Shown here in pieces: positions 13,247 to 20,412 of a stretch of DNA of 36,032 bases (position 1 is its first letter; each line of letters starts with the position of its first letter). The DNA comes from Parcubacteria group bacterium GW2011_GWA2_49_9 (lineage in GTDB: Bacteria > Patescibacteriota > Minisyncoccia > Phycocordibacterales > UBA10002): positions 1 through 36,032 of the forward strand of contig LCQF01000024.1 in assembly GCA_001004005.1 (NCBI GenBank), read 5' to 3'. A program made the position numbers and the translations under genes. Below the pieces are notes generated by a model. That model was not told where the DNA came from. It worked only from the letters and a program-made list of their open reading frames with translations, and did no database searches.

Positions 13247-14041
13247 CTGAAAACAAACACAACAGCACGAAACGGCTTCACACTCATTGAACTTTTGGTC
13301 GTTATCGCCATTATCGGCGTTCTTGCAGGTCTGCTTTTACCCGCGCTCGCGAGTGCGAAGTCAAAAGCACACGCAACTTACTGCCGGAACAATCTTCGGC
13401 AGATTGGGATTGGGCTTCTGAACTACGCTCAGGACAACGGAGCATATCCCTTCTTTGAGCGACTAGCAGGTGTTTCCGAACCGAATGGAGCAAAGTGGTT
13501 TGACGATATTGTGCCAGAGCTTCCGAAAGGGTGGGGTAAAGGCATTTTCCGATGTCCGACATACACAGGAGCAGTTAGTGGGTATTCTTCTCCTGTCAAC
13601 TATCGTAACCATACATCGTTGGGTTCGTATGCATACAACATCGGAACTGCCAATGAAGCTGGCTCGTATTCTCACTACGGATTGGCGAAGATGTCTTTTC
13701 GGTCTTTGTTTGAACCAGTGACAACAGCCGTTCACGAATCGGAAGTGAGAAGTCCGAGCGAGATGATAGCAGTAGGCGATTCGTTTTCGCGCTCGTATCG
13801 TTCGTCGGCGTCCTCATCACGCATAACGTACGGGATGGATTCTCTTTCACGAAAGAACGGTATGAGTGCCATCTTCTTTTGGGATTCTGAGCTGTTACAT
13901 CACCGCGGAATGGCACACATTACGTTTGCCGATGGACACGTTGAGGGGAACTCGCTCACAAACTTGTTCTTTAACCTCAACGAAAAATGGCTTCGTCGCT
14001 GGCACACCGACAACGAACCTCACACGGAGTTGTTCCAGTAA
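13247..14041 (+). CDS. Type IV pilin-like / pseudopilin protein with DUF1559-type C-terminus
   Basis: The frame carries a perfect prepilin signal ([20 protein letters not shown]) and a hydrophobic helix, then [20 protein letters not shown] and [19 protein letters not shown], and near the end [11 protein letters not shown], the H-x-F-DGHV pattern. This layout (N-methylation motif plus DGHV tail) is characteristic of the abundant pseudopilin-like proteins of Verrucomicrobiota and Planctomycetota. No ATG, GTG or TTG lies in frame before the motif: CTG at 13247 is the only usable start before TTG 13295. With one G fewer in the G5 run at 13238-13242, an ATG at 13213 would read through in frame. 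Terminator at 14075. Confidence 0.75.
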   Translation: MKTNTTARNGFTLIELLVVIAIIGVLAGLLLPALASAKSKAHATYCRNNLRQIGIGLLNYAQDNGAYPFFERLAGVSEPNGAKWFDDIVPELPKGWGKGIFRCPTYTGAVSGYSSPVNYRNHTSLGSYAYNIGTANEAGSYSHYGLAKMSFRSLFEPVTTAVHESEVRSPSEMIAVGDSFSRSYRSSASSSRITYGMDSLSRKNGMSAIFFWDSELLHHRGMAHITFADGHVEGNSLTNLFFNLNEKWLRRWHTDNEPHTELFQ

Positions 14042-14074
14042 ACTCACAAGCACACATCTTCTCGCAACAACCAC

Positions 14075-14101
14075 CCGCCGGAACTTCACCGGCGGTTTTT
14101 T
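14075..14101 (+). terminator. Intrinsic terminator of the pilin-like unit
   Basis: CCGCCGG, loop AACTTCA, CCGGCGG, then six T. Confidence 0.85.
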
Positions 14102-14117
14102 ATGTCAAAAAATCCTC

Positions 14118-14143
14118 TGTAATGGCCCTACTCTTGAAGCGGC
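14118..14143 (+). promoter_or_regulatory. ECF-type promoter motif (GTAAT-N16-CGGC), unit 7
   Basis: TGTAAT at 14118-14123, 16 nt, CGGCTT from 14140; TGAA/TTCA flank the -10 half as in unit 6. ATG at 14238. Confidence 0.65.
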
Positions 14144-14152
14144 TTCACCGTT

Positions 14153-14198
14153 GGAGTACAAAAAAGACTGGCCTTACCTAAGGCTGTTTTTGTTCCTC
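14153..14198 (+). promoter_or_regulatory. Conserved structured 5' leader, copy 3
   Basis: GAG...CTC, CAAAAA/TTTTTG and GCCTTA/TAAGGC stems. The middle stem is longer than in copies 1 and 2, but the order is the same. Confidence 0.55.
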
Positions 14199-14237
14199 GA
14201 TAGCCGAAAATTCCGAACTCTGAAACTCTACTATCCT

Positions 14238-14573
14238 ATGAAAAAATACCTCGTTCGTCTGATGATTGGTCTGGCGTCGCTACTTTCCGTTGCGCACACA
14301 AGCGCGGCGGAAATAACCCCCTCTATCTCTATCATCATACCGATTTTAATTGAACAGGTATATCCTAATCAAGTTCGGTGTATCTTCCAGACGGTAAAGG
14401 GGGAATGGTATGTCCATGAATATGCAACGGATATGGCGCATTGGACCACGGACTACTCGTTTCAGGCACACGGAAGCCAGTTTGTGTCCAGGGAGACGAA
14501 GACTATGAATATGATGTTTTTTCGCATCCGTCCGTTCGTACCGCAAAGCCCGACGCAGACGGCTTTTAGGTAG
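14238..14573 (+). CDS. Small secreted protein with C-terminal W...FFR pattern
   Basis: 111 residues from the ATG at 14238; longer forms overlap the pilin gene and are not supported. A signal peptide (LVRLMIGLASLLSVAHTSAA) is followed by a short domain: WYVHEYATDMAHWTTDYSF, GSQFVSRET, MMFFRIRPF. This repeats the Y..E...(x)..W....G.xFV....FFR pattern of the C-terminus at 10497, so the two proteins probably share a short beta domain. Monocistronic: ECF-type promoter and leader upstream, terminator at 14600 downstream. Confidence 0.72.
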   Translation: MKKYLVRLMIGLASLLSVAHTSAAEITPSISIIIPILIEQVYPNQVRCIFQTVKGEWYVHEYATDMAHWTTDYSFQAHGSQFVSRETKTMNMMFFRIRPFVPQSPTQTAFR

Positions 14574-14599
14574 ATAGCGTTCCTCCACTTCAGATAACC

Positions 14600-14632
14600 A
14601 CGCGCCACCCTTCGGTCGGCGCGTCATTTTTA
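14600..14632 (+). terminator. Intrinsic terminator
   Basis: ACGCGCC-ACC, loop CTTC, GGT-c-GGCGCGT, then a T-rich tract. Confidence 0.8.
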
Positions 14633-14658
14633 TATTTCGCAGAGATACAAGAAAACAC

Positions 14659-14684
14659 TGTAATGTCTTCGTGTCTGTAACGGC
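14659..14684 (+). promoter_or_regulatory. ECF-type promoter motif (GTAAT-N16-CGGC), unit 8
   Basis: TGTAAT at 14659-14664, 16 nt, CGGCAT from 14681; GTAA/TTAC flank the -10 half. ATG at 14726. Confidence 0.65.
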
Positions 14685-14725
14685 ATTACTAAGTAGGTCG
14701 ACAATCAGCTTCACAAAAACTATGT

Positions 14726-14866
14726 ATGCTTTTAACTATTGGTTTAGTACTCGTCGTCCTGTGGCTCCTCGGAATTATCGCGTTTCCAGTTCTTGGCTCA
14801 TTTATTCATCTTTTACTTGTCGTTGCCATTGTGGTGGTTCTCGTACGAATTATCAGAGGGGAGTAA
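14726..14866 (+). CDS. DUF5670 / lmo0937-family small membrane protein (46 aa)
   Basis: 46 codons: MLLTIGLVLVVLWLLGIIAF, then a PVLGSFIHLLLVVAI hairpin and VVVLVRIIRGE at the end. This is the exact build of the DUF5670 (lmo0937) family: two short transmembrane helices joined by a Gly turn, ending in a basic RIIRG-like tail. The family is found widely in bacteria and often associated with stress conditions, but its molecular role is unknown. It is the last member of the array with the ECF-type motif. An ATG at 14722 opens another frame that gives a non-hydrophobic peptide and is rejected. Confidence 0.82.
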   Translation: MLLTIGLVLVVLWLLGIIAFPVLGSFIHLLLVVAIVVVLVRIIRGE

Positions 14867-14968
14867 AAACGTAACATTCAACACCAAAACCGAATCTGTT
14901 TCCGGAAAGCAAGCATCTTTTATTTTTCACTTTTACGTCCAGCACACCTACTCATTTTTTTGAATTCT

Positions 14969-16273
14969 ATGAACACTCGCACACATATATTTTTCTCTTC
15001 CGGCTTGGTGATTACGCTCGTCCTTTCGTTTCTTGGGGCGATTCCGGTGCATGCCGCCACTACGGCACCTGTACAACTAGGTACGGCAGCTGACTTCGCA
15101 TTATTGTCTAAAACCGGAGTGTCAACCACCGGAGTAACCTCGGTTACCGGAAACATCGGAGTGAGTCCCGCGGCCGCGAGTTACCTTACCGGCTTTGCGC
15201 TCACACTCCCCGCTGCCGGCTCATTTTCAACTTCGGCTCTCGTCACCGGAAAGATATACGCCTCCGATTATGCGAATCCGACTCCCGCGAACCTGACGAC
15301 CGCCGTTCTTGATATGCAAACGGCATATACGAGCGCTATGAGCATTGCTCCCACAGTTACCGAGCTTGGCGCGGGAAGCATTGGCGGTCTTACGCTTGTT
15401 CCAGGTGTGTACAAGTGGAGTACGAACCTTCTTGTACCGACCGATGTTACCCTTTCGGGGAGCGCGCAGGATGTCTGGATTTTTCAGATTGCGCAAAATC
15501 TTACGATACGTGCCGCGACGAAAGTAGTGCTCGCCGGAGGAGCGAAAGCGGATAACATTTTCTGGGTCGTGGCCGGACAGACAAGTGTCGGTACGACCGC
15601 CGTTGTATACGGAACTATTTTAGACCAGACCGCCATTGTGCTGAATACCGGTGCAACATTATATGGGCGAGCACTCGCGCAAACTGCCGTAACTCTTGAT
15701 GCCAATGTCATCACGGTTCCTACCGGTTCCGCTACTTCCGCTATTCCGGCAACTTCGGCGATACCGACTGTGATTTCAGCTATTCCAGCTACGCCCGCCG
15801 TTCCCTCAACCAACTCGCAGTCTTCACAAAATACGACTACCAATGCATCTGGGCAGACATCAGCTTCACAAACCTATCCTCGCGGTCAGGCAGTGACGCT
15901 CGGAAATGGACAGACCGTGTATGTGAATGCCAATGGAGGGTTTACCGACGCACAAGGGCAATCACTGTCAAACAGTGCGGTGTCCTCGACTGCTCTCGGA
16001 GCTATGCCGTCCGCTTCTTCTCTTGGACAACAGGTTAGAGCGATTGCAACGAATCTCGGAAAGGGTAGTAATGGCAATAGCGTCGCAACTCTCCAACAAT
16101 TTCTGATTTCTCAAAACAAGGGTTCCGCCGCAAGTGCTTTAGCTCGTGTCGGTGCGACCTCTCACTTTGGTTCACTGACGAAGACGGCGCTTGCCGAATT
16201 TCAGGCAAGCGTTGGCTTAATCTTGACCCCTCTTCCTCTCCCCCTTTCCAAAGGGGAGATTGAGAGGGGGTAG
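14969..16273 (+). CDS. DUF3494 ice-binding-like secreted protein with a truncated peptidoglycan-binding domain
   Basis: 435 residues from the ATG at 14969. Signal peptide (VLSFLGAIPVHAATTAPVQL, cleavage after HA/AA), then a DUF3494 domain (about 35-250): LGTAADFALLSKTGVSTTG, VTGNIGVSPAAAS, LVPGVYKWSTNLLV, DVWIFQIAQNL, VVYGTILDQTAIVL. The fold is the beta-helix of ice-binding/antifreeze and adhesion proteins. A Ser/Ala/Pro-rich linker follows, then LGKGSNGNSVATLQQFLI and FGSLTKTALAEFQASVG, a peptidoglycan-binding domain that stops early: the last 17 residues (ILTPLPLPLSKGEIERG) are encoded by a palindromic repeat at 16230-16270. The usual GYFGP..TR end is missing. Confidence 0.85.
   Translation: MNTRTHIFFSSGLVITLVLSFLGAIPVHAATTAPVQLGTAADFALLSKTGVSTTGVTSVTGNIGVSPAAASYLTGFALTLPAAGSFSTSALVTGKIYASDYANPTPANLTTAVLDMQTAYTSAMSIAPTVTELGAGSIGGLTLVPGVYKWSTNLLVPTDVTLSGSAQDVWIFQIAQNLTIRAATKVVLAGGAKADNIFWVVAGQTSVGTTAVVYGTILDQTAIVLNTGATLYGRALAQTAVTLDANVITVPTGSATSAIPATSAIPTVISAIPATPAVPSTNSQSSQNTTTNASGQTSASQTYPRGQAVTLGNGQTVYVNANGGFTDAQGQSLSNSAVSSTALGAMPSASSLGQQVRAIATNLGKGSNGNSVATLQQFLISQNKGSAASALARVGATSHFGSLTKTALAEFQASVGLILTPLPLPLSKGEIERG
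16230..16270. repeat. Palindromic repeat inside the 3' end of the DUF3494 gene
   Basis: CCCCTTT, CC, AAAGGGG core with longer complementary arms (CTCTTCCTCTCCC versus GGGGAGATTGAGAGGG). It is a member of the dispersed C-rich palindrome family and supplies the stop of the upstream gene. Confidence 0.65.
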
Positions 16274-16311
16274 TTTCAGAATTAAGTTAAAGGAACACTA
16301 GCTCCAGCACT

Positions 16312-18228
16312 ATGAATATGAAAAAGTATCATACAAATGTAATAACTGCGGTATGCGCCGTCTTCCTCTTTCTCGGACTTTGGGGAGCTACACCTGTTCT
16401 TGCCGCTGGTCCGGCGGTTGTCAATCTGCTGACGGCCGGTAATTTTAGCATTCTTACAAAGACGGGCATCACAAACACCGGAAGCCACACTACGTCTATA
16501 ACAGGAAACATCGGTTCAAGTCCGATTACCGCCGCGGCGATGGATAATGTTTTTTGTACGGAAATAGCCGGAACCATCTATGGAGTTGACGCCGCCTACA
16601 CGGGAAGTGGTGCGGCATCGTGTTTCAAAGGGAATCCACCGTCAGGCAACAAGACGGTCGTGGACAACGCAGTGCTTGATATGGAAGCAGCGTACACCGA
16701 TGCTGCTGGTAGAGCTGGACCGGACGGACTGAACGTTGGTGCGGGAACATTGAGTGCTGGTACAATCTTTACTCCCGGACTGTATAAATGGACGACGGAC
16801 GTCAGTGTAACGGGAACCACCACTCTCTCTGGAGGAGCGAGTGATATTTGGATTTTTCAAATATCAGGGAATTTAAATCTTTCGTCGGCAGGTAGTATTG
16901 CCACCGGGGTCCACATCGCGCTTACCGGCGGAGCTGTCGCCTCCAATGTTTTCTGGCAGGTCGGCGGGGCAACCGGCGCGACACTCGGGACCTACTCCAC
17001 ATTCAACGGAACCATACTCTCTGCCAAACAAATCATCCTGCAAACCGGAGCGGTGCTGAATGGAAAAGCGCTTGCTCAAACGCAAGCCACGTTGGACGCG
17101 AATACGGTTGCAAGCACGCTTATGTCTATCATCACTCCCACGACGTCACGAAGCACGCAGCGTCCCGGGTCCCTTACGGTCGTCAAAACCCTTATTAACG
17201 ATAACGGCGGTACAAAGACGGTCGCGAATTTTCCACTTTTTATTGACGGTGTAAGCATTTCATCGGGTTCCACGAATGAATTTTCCAACACGGCCACTCA
17301 CATCGTTACCGAGACACCCGATGTGCGCTATGTCGGCGTATTTTCGGGCGATTGTGACGCGAGTGGGCGTGTCAGTGTCAGCGTCAATGACAATAAAATC
17401 TGCATTCTTACCAATAATGATATCGGCACCGCTGCCGCGGTAGTCCCCATACCTCCGCTTATTGATGTTATTAAGGTGCCGAATCCACTCGCGCTTCCGA
17501 ATGGTCCGGGCGAAGTTGCCTATACCTATACACTTCGTAATGTGGGAACGGTTCCCATCGGAAGTATCACGATGACGGGAGATACCTGTGGCCCCATCAC
17601 GCTTGTCTCTGGCGATAACAATGTTGACGGAAGACTGGATGTGTCTGAAGCGTGGATATATCGTTGTACGACCACGCTCTCGGAGACACACACCAATACG
17701 GTCGTTGCGACTGGTTGGGTGAACGGTCTTTCGGCAATTGATACCGCGAGTGCGACCGTCATTGTCGGTGCTTCATCAGTACCTCCTCTCATTCATATCA
17801 CCAAGGTCCCGAACCCGCTTACGCTTACAGGTGGCGGTGGTATGGTTGTCTACACCAAACGGGTTACCAATCCCGGAACAGTTGCCTTGAGCAACGTGAG
17901 CGTGGTTGATGATAGGTGCACACCGGTGACCTACATCTATGGGGATACGAACGGCGACCAAAAACTTGATACCACCGAAACGTGGCTCTACACGTGCCCT
18001 TCACTTCTTACACAGACAACCACGAACACCGCCGTCGCGACTGGTAACGCAAACGGTTTAACCGCGAGAGATTTCGCGGTCGCGACCGTTGTCGTCGCTG
18101 TTGCCCCGTCACTTCCCAATACCGGAATGCAACCTGAAGGTGCTTCGGCAGGAATTACACTGTTTCTTGGTATGGCTCTCATTGTTTTGGTTTCGCTCGC
18201 GCTTGTTCTTAGAAAACGGGTAAGGTAG
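16312..18228 (+). CDS. DUF3494 surface protein with DUF11 repeats and LPNTG sortase anchor
   Basis: 638 residues. Signal peptide (AVFLFLGLWGATPVLAAGPA); DUF3494 domain (about 35-270; NFSILTKTGITNTG, TPGLYKWTTDVSV, SDIWIFQISGNLNL, STFNGTILSAKQIIL); a prealbumin-like beta domain (SLTVVKTLINDNGGTKTVAN, ~285-375); two DUF11-type repeats (PPLIDVIKVPNPLALPNGPG and PPLIHITKVPNPLTLTGGGG); then LPNTG at 601-605, a hydrophobic helix and a RKRVR tail. It is therefore expected to be exported and covalently attached by a sortase. The sortase gene starts 44 bp downstream. An alternative start at 16318 removes two residues. Confidence 0.9.
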   Translation: MNMKKYHTNVITAVCAVFLFLGLWGATPVLAAGPAVVNLLTAGNFSILTKTGITNTGSHTTSITGNIGSSPITAAAMDNVFCTEIAGTIYGVDAAYTGSGAASCFKGNPPSGNKTVVDNAVLDMEAAYTDAAGRAGPDGLNVGAGTLSAGTIFTPGLYKWTTDVSVTGTTTLSGGASDIWIFQISGNLNLSSAGSIATGVHIALTGGAVASNVFWQVGGATGATLGTYSTFNGTILSAKQIILQTGAVLNGKALAQTQATLDANTVASTLMSIITPTTSRSTQRPGSLTVVKTLINDNGGTKTVANFPLFIDGVSISSGSTNEFSNTATHIVTETPDVRYVGVFSGDCDASGRVSVSVNDNKICILTNNDIGTAAAVVPIPPLIDVIKVPNPLALPNGPGEVAYTYTLRNVGTVPIGSITMTGDTCGPITLVSGDNNVDGRLDVSEAWIYRCTTTLSETHTNTVVATGWVNGLSAIDTASATVIVGASSVPPLIHITKVPNPLTLTGGGGMVVYTKRVTNPGTVALSNVSVVDDRCTPVTYIYGDTNGDQKLDTTETWLYTCPSLLTQTTTNTAVATGNANGLTARDFAVATVVVAVAPSLPNTGMQPEGASAGITLFLGMALIVLVSLALVLRKRVR

Positions 18229-18272
18229 CGTTCTGTTTCGCACGATACGGCGAGAAACGCGGCAAAACCTCT

Positions 18273-18878
18273 ATGCAAACTAAAATCTGGATGCTCATCA
18301 TCGTCGGGATTATAGGAGTCGCCTTTTTTTCGGTGACGACATTCCTTGCATCCGGAGGTGAGACTCCGGCTCATTTCACTAATGATGCGTTTGCGGAGAC
18401 TGTGGTGAGTACTATCTCTCTCGCGCAGACAACTAGTTCGCTTCCGGTGCGACTCCGCATTCCGGTCATTTCAGTTGATGCCGTGATACTGCCGGTCGGC
18501 ATAACTTCGGAAGGAGCAATGGAGGCACCGAAAGACCCCACGGAAACAGCATGGTTCGCGCTCGGCCCGCGTCCAGGGGAAGAGGGCAGTGCCGTTATCG
18601 CGGGGCATTTCGGTTGGAAGGATGGAGAAGTGGCGGTGTTTGACAAACTTTTCGAAGTTCGGAAAGGAGATGTTCTCTTCGTGGAAGACGAGGGCGGGGT
18701 AGTGTATACGTTTGTCGTTCGTGAACTTCGCTCCTATGAAAAAGACGCGAATGCTTCGGGCATATTCAGTACGGAAGCAGGAAAAACACAGCTTGTCCTT
18801 ATTACCTGCGAAGGCGATTGGAACAAAAATGAGCAATCATACACGAAACGGCTTGTCGTTTTCGCCGATTTGAAATAG
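18273..18878 (+). CDS. Sortase (class E/F-like)
   Basis: 201 residues. An N-terminal membrane helix (IWMLIIVGIIGVAFFSVTTF) precedes the sortase beta-barrel: LPVRLRIPVISVDAVILPVG, then H112 in AVIAGHFGW, C179 in LVLITCEGDW and R193 in SYTKRLVVFA, the full catalytic triad. Length and layout match the short sortases of Actinobacteria and CPR. The neighbouring LPNTG protein is the obvious substrate: the two genes are 44 bp apart and probably co-transcribed. It would join the cleaved Thr to a wall or membrane acceptor, which cannot be told here. Confidence 0.92.
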   Translation: MQTKIWMLIIVGIIGVAFFSVTTFLASGGETPAHFTNDAFAETVVSTISLAQTTSSLPVRLRIPVISVDAVILPVGITSEGAMEAPKDPTETAWFALGPRPGEEGSAVIAGHFGWKDGEVAVFDKLFEVRKGDVLFVEDEGGVVYTFVVRELRSYEKDANASGIFSTEAGKTQLVLITCEGDWNKNEQSYTKRLVVFADLK

Positions 18879-18936
18879 CATGAGCAGCCTTTCCCTATGA
18901 TGAAAAAAGTCTGAAAGTAGGGTAGAATATTCCCCA

Positions 18937-20349
18937 ATGATAAGCGAAGAGCTAAAAAGGCTCTGTGAGGGCTTTCGCCCACAGGGAGGAGAGGTACAAG
19001 AGGAGACAGGGCCGTATGTGACCGTTGAACAACTCACCGGCCGTTTCGGGGTGCTGTACGAGAAACTTCGCTCACTTGTGGATTACAAGGAGCAACATGT
19101 CATCCGTCAGAGTGCCATTCGGAGAATGCTGAAGCGCCAGCTCTATATAGAGCGAAAGCCGAACTCCGGTTCCGCGCTTCTTAAGGAACTCGTGAGTAGC
19201 GGATATCTCCCGAATAACAAAATTCCCGAAGCAAAAGCGATAGACCTGCAGAACATCATCCGTAAATGGATGGCGTTTGAGCATGAAGGACTTTCCATCG
19301 CCCTCTCGCTTGATTTTGCCTCCATTGAAATAGAGCGTTTTTTGTTTCCTGAACCGCTGAAGGACGCGCTCCTTGATTCATTCGTTCGCTCGGCGCAGAA
19401 GGCCGTCGTCTATCAGGGAAAGGATACGGTTGAGCACTCGCTCATCACCTATGCCGCGTGTCGGAGAAGCCTTTTTTCCGAAGACCGACCGAATCTGCTC
19501 TACGCGCTCGCGACACAGGTAGTGCCCGAGCTCCTTTCGCATAGCCTGACGGACCCCGCGGTTGCAACACTTGCTCCGCGTCTTCTTTCTAACATACAAA
19601 AATCGGAAGCGGTCGCGAAACACGCCCTTGTCTGGAAAGTGTCTTCACGCCTCAAGAACCACGCGCTCTATTACGCGGTACTCCTTGAGATTTTCAATTC
19701 GTACGGGACGGGAGGCGCCGAAATCGTGCTTGATGATGAAGCAAAGCTCAAAGAATACGCGCAATCCATTATTGAGAAAAAGCAGAAACAACAGCGGAAA
19801 TTGCTACGCATCAGCGGACGGCGCGCGGTTATTTATTTATTGCTTACCAAAATTCTTCTCGGAGTTGCTCTGGAATGGCCCTACGAGCAATTCATTCTTC
19901 ACGAGACCAATTATGTCGCGCTCGGTACGAACGCGCTTTTCCATCCCGTCCTCCTCTTGCTTATGGTCACGTTTGTGAAGAAGGAAAACCGAGGCGTTCA
20001 GCGTGTTATAGAAGGAGTTCTCGCGGTCGTGAATGGCAAGGATATGAAGCAAATCTTCATCAAGCCTCCGTCCAGCGCCACCACTTTCTTTTTCGTACTC
20101 TGTTTCTATCTCTTCCTCTTTGTCGCGTCATTCGGCGCCATACTCTGGGGATTGCTCGCTCTCGGTTTCAACGCGGTCAGTATCCTTCTCTATCTTCTCA
20201 AGAGACTGTCCTGTATGTTTTACGAGAAGCTCGTTTATCTTCTCGCGACGGTTCTGGACTTTTTGGTGGAAGTGCCGTTTAAGGCGTTCCTCGGCATTTT
20301 TGATGCCTCGCTTTCGTTCATTAAGGAGCATCGGGTAGATACCTATTAA
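18937..20349 (+). CDS. Hypothetical polytopic membrane protein (470 aa)
   Basis: The first ~290 residues are soluble, helical and charged (TVEQLTGRFGVLYEKLRSLV, QHVIRQSAIRRMLKRQLYIE, EKKQKQQRKLLRISGRRAV). The last ~170 hold about four hydrophobic segments: AVIYLLLTKILLGVALEW, LFHPVLLLLMVTFV, FFFVLCFYLFLFVASFGAIL with LLALGFNAVSILLYLL, and VYLLATVLDFLV. I know no characterised homologue; similar proteins occur as hypothetical proteins in CPR genomes. A TAGAAT box (18923-18928) lies 9 nt before the ATG, so the mRNA may be nearly leaderless. The metalloprotease gene follows 63 bp downstream. Confidence 0.78.
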   Translation: MISEELKRLCEGFRPQGGEVQEETGPYVTVEQLTGRFGVLYEKLRSLVDYKEQHVIRQSAIRRMLKRQLYIERKPNSGSALLKELVSSGYLPNNKIPEAKAIDLQNIIRKWMAFEHEGLSIALSLDFASIEIERFLFPEPLKDALLDSFVRSAQKAVVYQGKDTVEHSLITYAACRRSLFSEDRPNLLYALATQVVPELLSHSLTDPAVATLAPRLLSNIQKSEAVAKHALVWKVSSRLKNHALYYAVLLEIFNSYGTGGAEIVLDDEAKLKEYAQSIIEKKQKQQRKLLRISGRRAVIYLLLTKILLGVALEWPYEQFILHETNYVALGTNALFHPVLLLLMVTFVKKENRGVQRVIEGVLAVVNGKDMKQIFIKPPSSATTFFFVLCFYLFLFVASFGAILWGLLALGFNAVSILLYLLKRLSCMFYEKLVYLLATVLDFLVEVPFKAFLGIFDASLSFIKEHRVDTY

Positions 20350-20412
20350 GAAATTTCTAATTAATCTAATTCACCTAATTTCTAAAAGAGAAAAAGGTGT
20401 TTTTCGAATGGT

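Noticed and set aside
10407-14198. Known riboswitch such as c-di-GMP GEMM
   Set aside because: The conserved core words of that class are not present in the leaders.
10372-14684. Integron attC sites between cassettes
   Set aside because: The repeats are foldable and lie between genes, but I could not find the paired RYYYAAC / GTTRRRY end boxes, and no integrase is present. The motif fits promoters with fixed spacing better.
14722-14874. Alternative frame from ATG 14722
   Set aside because: The overlapping frame from 14726 is a textbook DUF5670 protein.
16339-16362. GTAAT-N15-CGTC near the start of the LPNTG protein
   Set aside because: It lies inside the coding region and the spacer is 15, not 16.
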